Below are positions 9,501-17,978 of a stretch of DNA of 64,000 nucleotides, piece after piece. A program made the position numbers and the translations under genes. Each line of letters starts with the position of its first letter. Position 1 is the first letter of the stretch. The notes below the pieces were generated by a model. The model did no database searches. It was given only the letters and a program-made list of their open reading frames with translations, and had not been told where the DNA came from. Source of the DNA: Frankiales bacterium (GTDB lineage Bacteria > Actinomycetota > Actinomycetes > JAFAQI01); contig JAICXJ010000006.1 in NCBI GenBank assembly GCA_025980465.1, forward strand, positions 1 through 64,000. Direction: 5' to 3'.

Positions 9501-10299
9501 ACAGGGCTGGCAGGACCTGGAGGAGCGCACCGGGGTCCGCCTGGCCGACCTCGCCGAGGAACGTTCCGGCGAGCGGATCAGCTTCGCCGACACCCAAACC
9601 CAGCCCCGCGCAGTGATCACCTCTCCGGAGTGGTCGGGCAGCGAGACCGGGGGCCGGCGTTACTCGCCGTTCGTGGTCAATGTCGAACGCAAGAAACCGT
9701 GGCACACGTTGACCGGACGGATGCACTTCTTCCTCGACCACGACTGGATCGCGGAGTACGGCGAGGGGTTGCCGACGTACCGTCCGCCGCTGGACTATGT
9801 CCGTCATTTCGGCGAGCAGGGAATGCGTGAGCAGGGCCGGCCCGAGATCACGGTCCGCTACCTGACCCCACACTCGAAGTGGTCGATCCATTCTGAGTAC
9901 CAGGACAACCTGCACATGCTGCGGCTCTTCCGCGGTGGGCCGGTGATCTGGATGAGCCCGGTCGACGCCGCGAAGATCGAGGTCCGCGACAACGAGTGGA
10001 TCGAGGCGTACAACCGCAACGGTGTCGTCGCCTGCCGCGCGGTGGTCACCCACCGGATGCCCGAGGGGACGGTATTCATGTACCACGCCAAGGATCGACA
10101 CCTGATGACGCCGAAGTCGGAGGTCTCCGGCTGGCATGGCGGCGGCGACAACTCGCTGACCCGATTGGTGATCAAGCCGACGCACATGATCGGCGGCTAC
10201 GCCCAGCTGTCCTACGGGTTCAACTACTACGGGCCGACCGGCAACCAGCGTGACGAGATCACGGTGATCCGCCGCCGCGCCCAGCAGGTGGAGTTCTGA
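6598..10299 (+). CDS. narG: Respiratory nitrate reductase alpha subunit NarG
   Basis: Catalytic subunit of membrane-bound cytoplasm-facing nitrate reductase; holds bis-MGD and one FeS cluster and reduces nitrate to nitrite. 1233 residues from GTG 6598, a usual NarG length. TTG at 6547 would add 17 unrelated residues. The FS0 motif His69-x3-Cys73-x3-Cys77 lies in HGVNCTGSCSW. The Mo-ligand Asp region is SFYDWYADMPIASP, then FGDQTDVPES. The C-terminal molybdopterin-dinucleotide domain contains LTPHSKW and GPTGNQRDE. First gene of narGHJI; narH follows in a TGATG overlap. No Tat-cleavable signal, as normal for NarG. Confidence 0.97.
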   Translation: MTKHSERPPLLAPLLPAGEPVEALLRRAQFFTPGLASKDYREVHRDGGRGAEEFYRERWRHDKEVRSTHGVNCTGSCSWKIYVKDGIITWETQQTDYPSVGPDSPEYEPRGCPRGASFSWYTYSPSRVRYPYVRGPLLEMWREARSRLRDPVEAWAEITGDPDRTARYKGARGRGGMVRSTWDEVSELIAAAHVHTVKAYGPDRVVGFSPIPAMSQVSYSAGTRFLSMIGGTILSFYDWYADMPIASPQVFGDQTDVPESGDWWNSSYLMVWGTNLPITRTPDAHFMTEARYRGQKVVVVSPDYSDHTKFADDWLPAAPGTDGALAMSMGHVILTEFFRDRQVRYFTDYVKTYTDLPFLVSLREHGDGYVPDRFLTAADLGADGSAHQTVLLDAASGEPFFPNGTLSTHFGDAGKGKWNLDLGGVDPLLTVYDSREDAVAVDLPRFDVGETEGGGVIRRGVPVRRIGGRLVTTVFDLLMAQYAVGRDGLPGEWPADYDDLQPYTPAWQEVITSVPAAAAARVAREFARNAELSKGRSMITMGAGTNHWFHSDQIYRTFFTLTMLCGCQGVNGGGWAHYVGQEKVRPLTGFQQVAFGLDWQRPTRHMTGTSFFYLHTDQWRYESFGADELASPLGRGLFRGQAFVDTLAQASRMGWTPSHPAFGRNPLDLADDAARAGVSVNDYVVEELKADRLHFAGEDPDDPRNFPRVMTVWRANLLGSSGKGMEYFMRHLLGVDDAVRAEESPERLRPVEVRWHDEAPRAKLDLVTTIDFRMTSTCTYSDIVLPAATWYEKHDISTTDMHPFVHSFNPAIAPPWETRTDFEVFATIAEDFSRLAATHLGTRTDVMAAPLLHDSADEFAQPGGVVRDWKRGECEPVPGVTMPRLVLIERDYGAVAAKMAALGPLVETLGTGVKGVSWVPSGAVDLLGRVNGRVRGGVGDGRPSLARDVHMAEAILALSGTTNGEVAVQGWQDLEERTGVRLADLAEERSGERISFADTQTQPRAVITSPEWSGSETGGRRYSPFVVNVERKKPWHTLTGRMHFFLDHDWIAEYGEGLPTYRPPLDYVRHFGEQGMREQGRPEITVRYLTPHSKWSIHSEYQDNLHMLRLFRGGPVIWMSPVDAAKIEVRDNEWIEAYNRNGVVACRAVVTHRMPEGTVFMYHAKDRHLMTPKSEVSGWHGGGDNSLTRLVIKPTHMIGGYAQLSYGFNYYGPTGNQRDEITVIRRRAQQVEF

Positions 10300-11933
10300 T
10301 GCGCGTCATGGCCAACGTCGCGATGGTGATGAACCTCGACAAGTGCATCGGCTGCCACACCTGTTCGGTGACCTGCAAGCAGGTCTGGACGAACCGTCCT
10401 GGCACGGAGTACGTCTATTTCAACAACGTCGAGACCAAGCCGGGAGTCGGCTACCCGAAGCGGTATGAGGACCAGGAGCAGTGGCACGGCGGGTGGACGC
10501 TGGATCGCAGGGGCCGGTTGCAGCTCAGGGCCGGTGGCCGGGTCAAGAAGCTCGCGCAACTGTTTTACAACCCGGACCTGCCGTCGATCGACGACTACGG
10601 CGACCCGTGGACGTATGACTACCAGACCCTGATCCAGGCGCCGCTTGGCACACACAACCCGAGTGCTCGCTCGATCTCGGCGCTGACCGGCAAAGGTATG
10701 GATGTCAAGTGGGGCAGCAACTTCGACGACGACCTCGCCGGCGCGCCTGAACACGCCGTCGACGATCCCGACCTCATCGGACTCGAGGACCGAGTGAGGA
10801 TGGAGTTCGAGCAGGTCTTCATGTTCTATCTGCCGCGGATCTGCGAGCACTGCCTGAACCCGTCATGCGTCGCGTCGTGTCCGTCGGGTGCGATGTACAA
10901 GCGGGAAGAGGACGGCATCGTCCTGGTCGACCAGGACCGCTGCCGAGGCTGGCGGATGTGCGTGTCGGGATGTCCCTATAAGAAGGTGTATTTCAACCAT
11001 CGCACCGGCAAGGCGGAGAAGTGCACGTTCTGCTTCCCTCGGATCGAGGCCGGCCAGCCGACGGTCTGCTCGGAAACCTGCGTCGGACGGCTTCGTTATC
11101 TCGGCCTGATGCTCTACGACGCCGACCGGGTGCTTGATGCCGCGGCCACCCCCGATGAGCAGGACCTCTATGAAGCGCAGCTCGGCGTCTTTCTCGACCC
11201 GCACGACCCGGCCGTGCAGGCCGAGGCTGCCGCGGCGGGCATCCCACACGACTGGATTGCCGCGGCGCAGCGCTCCCCGGTCTATGAGCTGGCCGTCCGG
11301 CACCGAGTCGCGCTACCGCTGCACCCGGAATACCGCACCCTGCCAATGGTCTGGTACATCCCACCCCTGTCACCGGTCGCCGACGTCGTTCATGCGGCCG
11401 GCTACGACCCGAACGACCCCGACAAGGTTTTCGCCACCATCGACTCGCTGCGTATCCCGATCGACTACCTCGCCAACCTGTTCACCGCCGGTGCGGCCGA
11501 GACCGTGCGGGCAGTGCTGCGCAAGCTCGCCGCGATCCGCGCGTATATGCGCGCGGCACAGCTCGGCCTCGACCGCGACGAGGACCTACCGGGCTCGGTA
11601 GGAGCGACGCCGGATGACATCGACGACCTCTATCGCCTGCTCGCGATCGCGAAGTACGAGGACCGCTACGTCATCCCACCCGCCCACGCCGAAGACGCGG
11701 GCCGCCTCATGGGGCAGCACGAGCAGCTGTTCTGCAGCCTCGACACCGACGGCGGTCCCGGCATGGGCGGCGCCGGACCGCACGGCATCGCCAGCTACCG
11801 GCCGAGCCAGCCCGACACCGGCCACGCTGACCAGACGTTTCGAGCCGACGACGGGCGTAGCCATTTCAACCTGCTCGGCTGGGACGGACGGGGAAGCGCG
11901 CCGAACCTGTTTCCCGAGCCGGGACCGTCGTGA
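10299..11933 (+). CDS. narH: Nitrate reductase beta subunit NarH
   Basis: Electron-transfer subunit carrying four FeS clusters between NarI haems and NarG. 544 residues. Cysteine groups: CIGCHTCSVTC near residue 16; CEHCLNPSCVASCP near 185; CRGWRMCVSGCPYKKVYF near 215, where Trp replaces a Cys, giving the [3Fe-4S] site typical of NarH; and CTFCFPRIEAGQPTVCSETC. The start overlaps the narG stop (TGATG at 10297-10301), and GTGA at 11930 couples it to narJ. All ligands look intact. Confidence 0.97.
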   Translation: MRVMANVAMVMNLDKCIGCHTCSVTCKQVWTNRPGTEYVYFNNVETKPGVGYPKRYEDQEQWHGGWTLDRRGRLQLRAGGRVKKLAQLFYNPDLPSIDDYGDPWTYDYQTLIQAPLGTHNPSARSISALTGKGMDVKWGSNFDDDLAGAPEHAVDDPDLIGLEDRVRMEFEQVFMFYLPRICEHCLNPSCVASCPSGAMYKREEDGIVLVDQDRCRGWRMCVSGCPYKKVYFNHRTGKAEKCTFCFPRIEAGQPTVCSETCVGRLRYLGLMLYDADRVLDAAATPDEQDLYEAQLGVFLDPHDPAVQAEAAAAGIPHDWIAAAQRSPVYELAVRHRVALPLHPEYRTLPMVWYIPPLSPVADVVHAAGYDPNDPDKVFATIDSLRIPIDYLANLFTAGAAETVRAVLRKLAAIRAYMRAAQLGLDRDEDLPGSVGATPDDIDDLYRLLAIAKYEDRYVIPPAHAEDAGRLMGQHEQLFCSLDTDGGPGMGGAGPHGIASYRPSQPDTGHADQTFRADDGRSHFNLLGWDGRGSAPNLFPEPGPS

Positions 11934-12547
11934 GCGTCTACAAGTTGGCGTCGGTGCTGCTGCAGTACCCGACCAGCTCCTTGTTCGAGGGCATCGACGA
12001 ACTCGACGCCTACGCGGTCACCTCGCCGAAGCCGGCAAGAGAAGCGTTCGGGCGGTTCCTCGACTGGCTGCGCGCCACGCCGCCGACCGAAGTAGCTCAG
12101 CACTACGTAGAGACCTTCGACCTGCGCCGACGCTGCGCGCTATACCTGACCTACTACCGCTACGGCGACACCCGCAAGCGCGGAATGGCGATGGTGGAGT
12201 TCAAGGCCGCGTACCGCAGCGCGGGCTTCGCACCGAACGACGACGAGCTCCCTGACTACCTGCCCATGGTGCTCGACTTCGCCGCGCTGTGCCCGCGCGG
12301 CGAGCGCCTCATCCGCGCCCACCGCGCCGACCTCGAACTGCTCCACCGCGCGCTCACCACAGCCGGAACGCCATACGCCGAGGTCGTGGCCGCCGTCGCC
12401 ACCCAACTGCCAAAACTGGGACGCCGCGAGATCGGCCAGGTGCTCAAAGCCTGGGAGTCCGGACCGCCGAGCGAGGAGGTCGGAATCGAGCCGTTCGCAC
12501 CACCTGAATATCTCGCCGGCTACCCGGCCGGCACGCTGGACGAGTGA
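11930..12547 (+). CDS. narJ: Nitrate reductase assembly chaperone NarJ
   Basis: Cytoplasmic chaperone needed for cofactor insertion into NarG and membrane docking; not part of the final enzyme. 205 residues, TorD/NarJ helical fold: KLASVLLQYPT at the N-terminus, then HYVETFDLRRRCALYLTYY and GDTRKRG, a strongly conserved NarJ block. GTG start overlapping the narH stop; narI starts 4 bp after its stop, so the four genes form one tight operon. Confidence 0.95.
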   Translation: MSVYKLASVLLQYPTSSLFEGIDELDAYAVTSPKPAREAFGRFLDWLRATPPTEVAQHYVETFDLRRRCALYLTYYRYGDTRKRGMAMVEFKAAYRSAGFAPNDDELPDYLPMVLDFAALCPRGERLIRAHRADLELLHRALTTAGTPYAEVVAAVATQLPKLGRREIGQVLKAWESGPPSEEVGIEPFAPPEYLAGYPAGTLDE

Positions 12548-12551
12548 CGCC

Positions 12552-13307
12552 ATGACCAACGCGAGCACCGGCGAGCTGTTCTTGTGGGTCGGCCTGCCCT
12601 ACCTCGCCCTCGGGATCTTCGTCGTCGGGCACATCTGGCGCTGGCGTTACGACCAGTTCGGCTGGACCAGCCGCTCGACCCAGCTACAGGAACGCAAGCT
12701 CCTGAAATGGGGGTCGCCGATCTTCCACTACGGCACCTTCGCCGCCATCGGTGGACACGTTATCGGCGTGCTGATCCCTGAATCCGTAACCCGCGCGATT
12801 GGGATCCCCGAGAATGTCTACCGGTGGTTCTCCGCGGGTGCCGGGACCCTTGCTGCGGTTCTGGTCATCGGCGGTGTGATCGTCCTCGCGACTCGGCGAT
12901 TGACCGTGCCGCGAGTACGCGCGACCACCGCATCGGTCGACTACCTCGCGCTGGTTCTGCTCCTGATCGTCATCCTCACCGGGGTTGCCCCGACCGTCGG
13001 CGTCAACATGTTCGGGCACGGCTACGACTACCGCAGCACAGTGGCTCCGTGGTTCCGGGGTCTGTTCATCGGCAGCCCCGACGTCACTGCGATCTCCACT
13101 GCGCCGGTGATCTACCAGGTCCACGCGACCGCCGCCTGGATGATCTGGATCGTTTGGCCGTTCAGCAGGCTGGTCCATGCATGGAGCTACCCGCTGTGGT
13201 ACCTGTGGCGGCCCTACGTCGTCTACCGCAGCCGCGATACCTCCCGTCGTCCCAGCGAACCCGGCACCGGTGGGCGCAAGTGGCGGAAGATCGGTGCCCC
13301 CTACTGA
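12552..13307 (+). CDS. narI: Nitrate reductase gamma subunit NarI (cytochrome b)
   Basis: Membrane dihaem cytochrome b that oxidises quinol and passes electrons to NarH. 251 residues, five predicted membrane helices. The candidate haem ligands His59, His69, His191 and His209 sit in PIFHYGTFAAIGGHVIG and YQVHATAAW...RLVHAWSYP, matching the four family ligands. The Arg-rich tail is cytoplasmic. Its 3' end overlaps the longer start option of the TDT transporter gene. Confidence 0.96.
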   Translation: MTNASTGELFLWVGLPYLALGIFVVGHIWRWRYDQFGWTSRSTQLQERKLLKWGSPIFHYGTFAAIGGHVIGVLIPESVTRAIGIPENVYRWFSAGAGTLAAVLVIGGVIVLATRRLTVPRVRATTASVDYLALVLLLIVILTGVAPTVGVNMFGHGYDYRSTVAPWFRGLFIGSPDVTAISTAPVIYQVHATAAWMIWIVWPFSRLVHAWSYPLWYLWRPYVVYRSRDTSRRPSEPGTGGRKWRKIGAPY

Positions 13308-14382
13308 GCGGTCCGCGCCACCGGATGTCGCGATGAGCCGCCGCATTCGGGACGGCGTGCGGACCCTCAACCCCGGCTACTTCGCGCTGGTCATGGCCAC
13401 CGGCATCGTCTCGGTCGGGATGCGTAACCACAACCTCGACATCGTCTCCGACCTGCTGCTGTGGATCGCGGCCGCGAGCTACGCCGTACTGCTCGTGCTC
13501 AGCGGCTGGCGAGTCGTATCGTTCCGCGCGGAGCTCCGTATGGACTTCAGCGATCCCAGCCGTGGGTTCGGCTTCTTCACCTTCGTTGCCGGCACCGACG
13601 TGCTCGGAACCCGACTCCTGCTCCAAGGCCATCGCGATGTCGCACTCGCTTTTCTCGCGGTCGGCTGGCTGAGCTGGCTCATCCTCGGCTATGTCATCCC
13701 GTGGACTGCCCAGCTCGGACGCGCCGAACGGCCGGTTCTCGCTGCCGCGAACGGGACCTGGTTCATCTGGATCGTCGCCAGCCAATCGGTCGCCGTTCTC
13801 GCCGCCGCGCTCGAACCCAGCGTCCACTCCGGCCGTCAGGGCTTGGCGCTGCTTGCCGTGTTCTGCTGGTCGGTCGGCGTGCTGCTCTACGCCGGCACCG
13901 GGATCTTCGTCGCCGCCCGGATGCTGCTCTATCCGTTGCGCCCCGCCGACCTCACGCCGCCCTACTGGGTCGCAATGGGAGCGACCGCGATCAGCGTTCT
14001 CGCGGGCGCCCGGATCGTCGCGATGGCCGACGCCCCAATGGTCGATGCGACCCGCGGCCTGATCGCAGGAGTCTCCGTCGTCTTCTGGGTGTTCGGCACC
14101 TGGCTCATCCCCGCGCTCGTCGCCGCCGGTTGGTGGCGGCACGTCACCCACCGGATCGCGCTGCGTTACGACCCCACAATGTGGAGCGTCGTGTTCCCCC
14201 TCGGCATGTACGGCGTCGCCGGCCACTACCTCGGCCTCGCCGACCACCTTTCGGTGGTCTCCGACATCGGCCACGACGAGACCTGGGTCGCACTCGGCGC
14301 TTGGATTCTGACGTTCGCCGCGATGTGTCGGCATCTGCTGCGGTGTACGCGCAGTTGTTCAGCTGCGACGCCCGGATCTTGA
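13294..14382 (+). CDS. TDT/SLAC1-family anion transporter
   Basis: About 362 residues with about ten membrane helices. It opens with LNPGYFALVMATGIVSVG, the first-helix signature of tellurite-resistance/dicarboxylate (TDT) carriers; the plant anion channel SLAC1 and bacterial TehA share this fold. GTG 13294, overlapping narI by 14 bp, is chosen. ATG 13333 is an alternative with a shorter N-terminus. No NarK-type nitrate carrier is in the window, and this gene occupies the place one would hold. Nitrate or nitrite movement is inferred from position only. Confidence 0.8.
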   Translation: MPPTERSAPPDVAMSRRIRDGVRTLNPGYFALVMATGIVSVGMRNHNLDIVSDLLLWIAAASYAVLLVLSGWRVVSFRAELRMDFSDPSRGFGFFTFVAGTDVLGTRLLLQGHRDVALAFLAVGWLSWLILGYVIPWTAQLGRAERPVLAAANGTWFIWIVASQSVAVLAAALEPSVHSGRQGLALLAVFCWSVGVLLYAGTGIFVAARMLLYPLRPADLTPPYWVAMGATAISVLAGARIVAMADAPMVDATRGLIAGVSVVFWVFGTWLIPALVAAGWWRHVTHRIALRYDPTMWSVVFPLGMYGVAGHYLGLADHLSVVSDIGHDETWVALGAWILTFAAMCRHLLRCTRSCSAATPGS

Positions 14383-14424
14383 TCAGCTCATACAGCGCCC
14401 CATTGCCGCGTCCTTCCAGTCGTG

Positions 14425-14892
14425 TCAGGTGGCGAGCACCACGCCGACAGCCAGCAGCGCGAGGCTGAGCAGGGCGATCGTTGCGCGCAGCGCTCCGGCG
14501 CGGCCGGCGCCGCGACGTACCTCGGCGGCGGCGGCCCCATCATTGGTGTCGAGCAGGCCGCTACGCAGCCGAGTCATCCGCCTGGCCTGCGCCACGCCGA
14601 CGGCAAGTGTTGCGGCCAGTACGGCGGCAAGCACCACCGCGGCGATCGGCGCGCCGGTCCAGGATCGGCCGGACACGAGCGCAGCACCAGTGCCGTATGC
14701 GAGGACGAGCGCGACGGTGCCGACCACGCCGTAGCTGCGGCCGAGGCTGCGGAAGAACGCGACCCGGGCCGCCGGCTCCAAGGTGGCAGACGCAACGCGC
14801 GCGACCACCGCGATCGCGATCAGCCCCCCGATCCACACGCTCGTCCCGAAGATCAGCAGCCCGGCCAGGACGGTGGTCGTTGTGTCGCCCAT
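14425..14892 (-). CDS. Small integral membrane protein, four helices
   Basis: 155 residues, four hydrophobic helices separated by short loops, the second loop Arg-rich (AFFRSLGRSYG). No cofactor motif is seen. It resembles small actinobacterial membrane proteins of unknown role. It ends 6 bp before the start of the analysis region of osmC's stop, so it is likely cotranscribed downstream of the OsmC gene. Unrecognised; only the membrane topology is supported. Confidence 0.6.
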   Translation of the reverse strand: MGDTTTTVLAGLLIFGTSVWIGGLIAIAVVARVASATLEPAARVAFFRSLGRSYGVVGTVALVLAYGTGAALVSGRSWTGAPIAAVVLAAVLAATLAVGVAQARRMTRLRSGLLDTNDGAAAAEVRRGAGRAGALRATIALLSLALLAVGVVLAT

Positions 14893-14898
14893 CGCCGG

Positions 14899-15336
14899 TT
14901 ACTCCAGCCTCGCGTCTACGGTGATCGTCGCACCCGCGAACAAGCGTGAGATGGGGCACAGCGCCGCCGCCTCATCGACGGCGGTCCGGAACTCATCGGC
15001 GCCCAAACCCGCCACCTGCGCTCCAACGGTGAGCGCCGAGCTCACCACTGTCGGTTTGCCGTCGACCTCATCGAGGGTGACCGTGCAGCTGACCGTGAGC
15101 TGCTGCGGCTCGGCGCCGTGCTCGCCGAGCCGAAGACTCAGCGCCATCGCAAAACAGGACGAGTGGGCTGCGGCAGCGAGTTCCTCCGGGCTGGTCTTGC
15201 CGTCGGGTTGTTCGGTGCGCGATGCCCAGGTCACCGGGAGTGCGTCGACGGCGCCGCTGTCCGGCCGGATCAATCCGGTGCCGCGGGCGAGACCTCCGGA
15301 CCAGGTGGTGGTGGCGCTGCGGTCGGCGATCGCCAT
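14899..15336 (-). CDS. OsmC-family peroxidase
   Basis: Thiol peroxidase acting on organic peroxides. 145 residues. The first catalytic Cys lies in [12 protein letters not shown] near 61 and the second in [12 protein letters not shown] near 127; both are present. SKTSPEEL-like segment [14 protein letters not shown] is the usual OsmC signature. An A/G-rich ribosome site (AAAGGAAG) precedes the ATG. It sits directly after an aconitase fragment. Oxidative-stress function is well supported by family. Confidence 0.88.
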   Translation of the reverse strand: MAIADRSATTTWSGGLARGTGLIRPDSGAVDALPVTWASRTEQPDGKTSPEELAAAAHSSCFAMALSLRLGEHGAEPQQLTVSCTVTLDEVDGKPTVVSSALTVGAQVAGLGADEFRTAVDEAAALCPISRLFAGATITVDARLE

Positions 15337-15389
15337 GACATCTTCCTTTCGTCGTGGATGGATGCTGGCGCGTGCTCAGACGGATCGTC

Positions 15390-15925
<536 letters not shown>

Positions 15926-16097
15926 GCCTGCCCATCGTGCTGACCGGCCCGCTGGCGACGGTGAGCCCGCTGGTGAGGGCGACGGCATCGAGGAGGTAGG
16001 CCACGCCTGCCATGCCCGTCCAGCCGAGCGCGAACAACAGGGTGGCCATGAGCGCGCCCAGCGCGGCGAGGATTCCCGTGAAGGCCAGCAGACGCAT
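15926..16097 (-). pseudogene. Truncated membrane-protein N-terminus joined to the aconitase fragment
   Basis: A strong ribosome site (AAAGGAGG) precedes ATG 16097 and about 57 residues with two hydrophobic segments ([20 protein letters not shown], then [20 protein letters not shown]). After TMGRQ the frame enters aconitase DNA in the wrong phase and stops at 15432. The translation signals look native, so this is the surviving 5' end of a real gene cut by a deletion or join near 15925. Unknown original family. Confidence 0.6.
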
Positions 16098-16139
16098 CGT
16101 GGCCTCCTTTCCTTTACGTGAGCTCGATTCGGCGGCCGG

Positions 16140-16676
16140 TCAGCGCAGCTGCTGGCAGCGCCAGCCAGCCGGCGGCTCACCTTCGAGCAGAAGCCGGCGC
16201 AGTACGGACGCCGCCCGTAGATCGAGCAGGGTGTCGACTTGCGGGTAGAGGATGACCTCTTCTTTCGGGTTGTGCCGCGCCAGCAGGTCGAGCAAACCGT
16301 GACATGCGTCGTGCAGCTCTTCGGCCGGGCCGTCCGCGGTGATCAGCTGGTCGATCGTGTCGAGCAGCTGCCACATCTGGGCGTGCTCTCGCAGCATCAC
16401 CAGCACCGGCCCGGCAAGTCCGGCGTCGCGCAGCGCGGGGAACATGAGCTCTTCCTCCGCGTAGATGTGGCGTCGCAGGGCGCAAACGGCGTCAACGAGC
16501 GCCGCCCGCCGGCTCGGGTCGGCGGCCCCGTCAACGCCGGTCAGGATGCCGTCGTCGATCTCGCGGTGCTCGCGCTCGAACGACGCGCTCAGCGGCTCGG
16601 TCAACGTCCGGTCACGACGCTGGTCCATGACGACCTCCGCCGTGTGCTCCTGCGGGTTCCGCTCCTCGGTGGTCAT
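16140..16676 (-). CDS. Hemerythrin HHE-domain protein
   Basis: 178 residues, four-helix hemerythrin-type di-iron fold. Visible ligands: [13 protein letters not shown] near 35, [16 protein letters not shown] near 68, [12 protein letters not shown] near 95, and [16 protein letters not shown] near 135. Such proteins bind O2 or NO and are common near NO-detoxifying systems. It is coupled by ATGA to the small gene upstream. The tail GWRCQQLR carries a single Cys. Role in nitrosative stress is inferred from context. Confidence 0.85.
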   Translation of the reverse strand: MTTEERNPQEHTAEVVMDQRRDRTLTEPLSASFEREHREIDDGILTGVDGAADPSRRAALVDAVCALRRHIYAEEELMFPALRDAGLAGPVLVMLREHAQMWQLLDTIDQLITADGPAEELHDACHGLLDLLARHNPKEEVILYPQVDTLLDLRAASVLRRLLLEGEPPAGWRCQQLR

Positions 16677-16918
16677 GCGACCAGGTGGGGAGTGCGGGTG
16701 GTGCGCTGCGTCGGCATCGCGCCAAGTCCATGATCGTCGCGGGCCGGGACCTCGAGCAGCGCGTCGATGAACCGGGCGAGGGTGTCGGGCAGCGCGCTGA
16801 GGTAGTCGCTGACCGCGACCACCGGGATTCCGTCCGGTCCGAGTGCGCGCCGCAGGTGACTGTCACCGACCGGGCTGAGCCGGTACATGCCGGCGACGAT
16901 GGCGTCATCGACGCTCAT
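16673..16918 (-). CDS. Conserved small protein of unknown function
   Basis: 81 residues, acidic in the middle (SDYLSALPDTLARFIDALLEV) with a Thr/Arg-rich end; no motif recognised. It is supported by the four-base ATGA overlap with the hemerythrin gene and by the AT-rich candidate regulatory site about 70-90 bp upstream. It probably opens a two-gene operon with the hemerythrin gene. Confidence 0.5.
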   Translation of the reverse strand: MSVDDAIVAGMYRLSPVGDSHLRRALGPDGIPVVAVSDYLSALPDTLARFIDALLEVPARDDHGLGAMPTQRTTRTPHLVA

Positions 16919-16984
16919 GCAGCCGATACCGGAGGTCGATCAGAGAGGTCTCTTGCACCCCGCCATTATCACGCTGAGGTCTTA

Positions 16985-17010
16985 TAAAAACAAGTCAAAT
17001 CGTTAATATC
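16985..17010. promoter_or_regulatory. AT-rich candidate regulator site upstream of the hemerythrin operon
   Basis: A second AT-rich island, with TAAAAACAA (16985-16993), also present at 6424, and TCGTTAA (17000-17006), also present at 6420 and 19112. It lies 67-92 bp upstream of the leftward small-gene/hemerythrin operon. Candidate binding site of the same regulator; inferred. Confidence 0.4.
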
Positions 17011-17013
17011 TTC

Positions 17014-17300
17014 CTAGATCTTGCCAACGGTCAGGAGCACCGCGGCGTCCTCGATCGCGGGCAGGTCGTGCCGGGCAGCCGGAATCACGGTCAGGTCGCC
17101 GCGCCGTCCCTCCCACTCCGCGCCGGCCGCCCCGAGCCGGACCCGGCCGGCGCTGCGCTCGGCGCGGCACCCTTGAGCCAACCAGCCATCGCCAGCTCGT
17201 CGCGGCGGATGCCCCGCGGCCGCAGCCGCTCGATCAGGAACGCGTTGCCGCGACCGGAAGGCTCACGGTCGTAGACACGCGACAACCAGATCGTCCCCAT
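17014..17300 (-). pseudogene. Chimera of DUF488 N-terminus and cupin C-terminus
   Basis: From ATG 17300 the first 44 residues are the start of a DUF488 protein (WLSRVYDREPSGRGNAF, then ERLRPRGIRRDEL...WLKGAAPS). Near 17155 the homology stops and that frame becomes low-complexity. Another frame on the same strand, from about 17155 to the TAG at 17014-17016, reads a cupin end: RVRLGAAG, EWEGRRGDLTVIPAARHDL, EDAAVLLTV. Two unrelated genes were therefore joined, losing the back of one and the front of the other. Confidence 0.7.
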
Positions 17301-17352
17301 CTGCGCTCACCTCCCATGGACACTTCATCGTGACCGGGAGAAGGATGGCCGC

Positions 17353-17697
17353 ATGCCTCATGACGTGTTTCCCCCTGCCACCGCGGCGATGAGTGCGCGG
17401 CGCAAGGCGCTCGCTCCCGACATCCACGACGCGTTCACCGCGTTCACCGACCAGGTCTTCGCCGCCGGCGCGCTGCCCGAGGTGACGAAACAGCTGATTG
17501 CCGTCGCGGTCGCGCACACCACCCAGTGCCCGTACTGCATCCGCGGGCACACCAAGCTCGCCCGCCGTCACGGCGCGAGCGACGAGGAGATCATGGAGGC
17601 GATCTGGGTCGCCGCCGAGATGCGCGCCGGCGGCGCGTATGCGCACGCCGCGATCGCGATCGACGCGCTCGGCGACGGCGCTCCCGGTTCGCATTAG
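17353..17697 (+). CDS. AhpD-like carboxymuconolactone-decarboxylase family protein
   Basis: 114 residues of the alkylhydroperoxidase-D-like fold. The redox motif CPYCIRGH (CxxC plus His, near residues 56-63) is intact and the helical context AVAHTTQ...HTKLARRHGASDEEI is typical. Family members support peroxide or nitrosative defence by thiol chemistry. GGGAGAAGG precedes the ATG. It is divergent from the DUF488 remnant; the stress role fits the neighbours. Confidence 0.87.
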   Translation: MPHDVFPPATAAMSARRKALAPDIHDAFTAFTDQVFAAGALPEVTKQLIAVAVAHTTQCPYCIRGHTKLARRHGASDEEIMEAIWVAAEMRAGGAYAHAAIAIDALGDGAPGSH

Positions 17698-17717
17698 ACG
17701 CGACCGCCCGGGACGGC

Positions 17718-17978
17718 TCAGGCCGCGCGGTGGGCGGCGAAGCATCGCTTCATCGCGACCGCGGTGGCCGCAACGGCGTACAGCACTTCTTCCTCGGCGC
17801 GCGCATGTGGGACCACGTCGTCGGCGAGCAGGCGCCGGAGCTGCGCGACAGGTTCGTCGTACGGCGCGCCAGTACGGACCGCGGTTACGACCGCCTCGAC
17901 TCGGTCGGTCAGCGCATCAGTGAGCTCGCCGTGATGACGCGTGATCGCGTCGACGACCTCGATCACGGTGGTCATCAC
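17718..17978 (-). CDS. Short hemerythrin-like protein, probably truncated
   Basis: 86 residues, only the front half of a hemerythrin domain: ITRHHGELTDAL near 13, LLADDVVPHARAEEEVLY near 50-67. The usual second pair of helices with the remaining His/Glu ligands is missing, and the end (KRCFAAHRAA) looks unrelated. GTG 17978 overlaps the ferredoxin stop (GTGA). It may be a cut-down gene like others nearby, or a dimerising half-domain. Confidence 0.6.
   Translation of the reverse strand: MMTTVIEVVDAITRHHGELTDALTDRVEAVVTAVRTGAPYDEPVAQLRRLLADDVVPHARAEEEVLYAVAATAVAMKRCFAAHRAA

Noticed and set aside
13162-14334. 390-codon open frame antisense to the TDT transporter
   Set aside because: Glu/Asp/His-rich shadow of a hydrophobic transporter gene.
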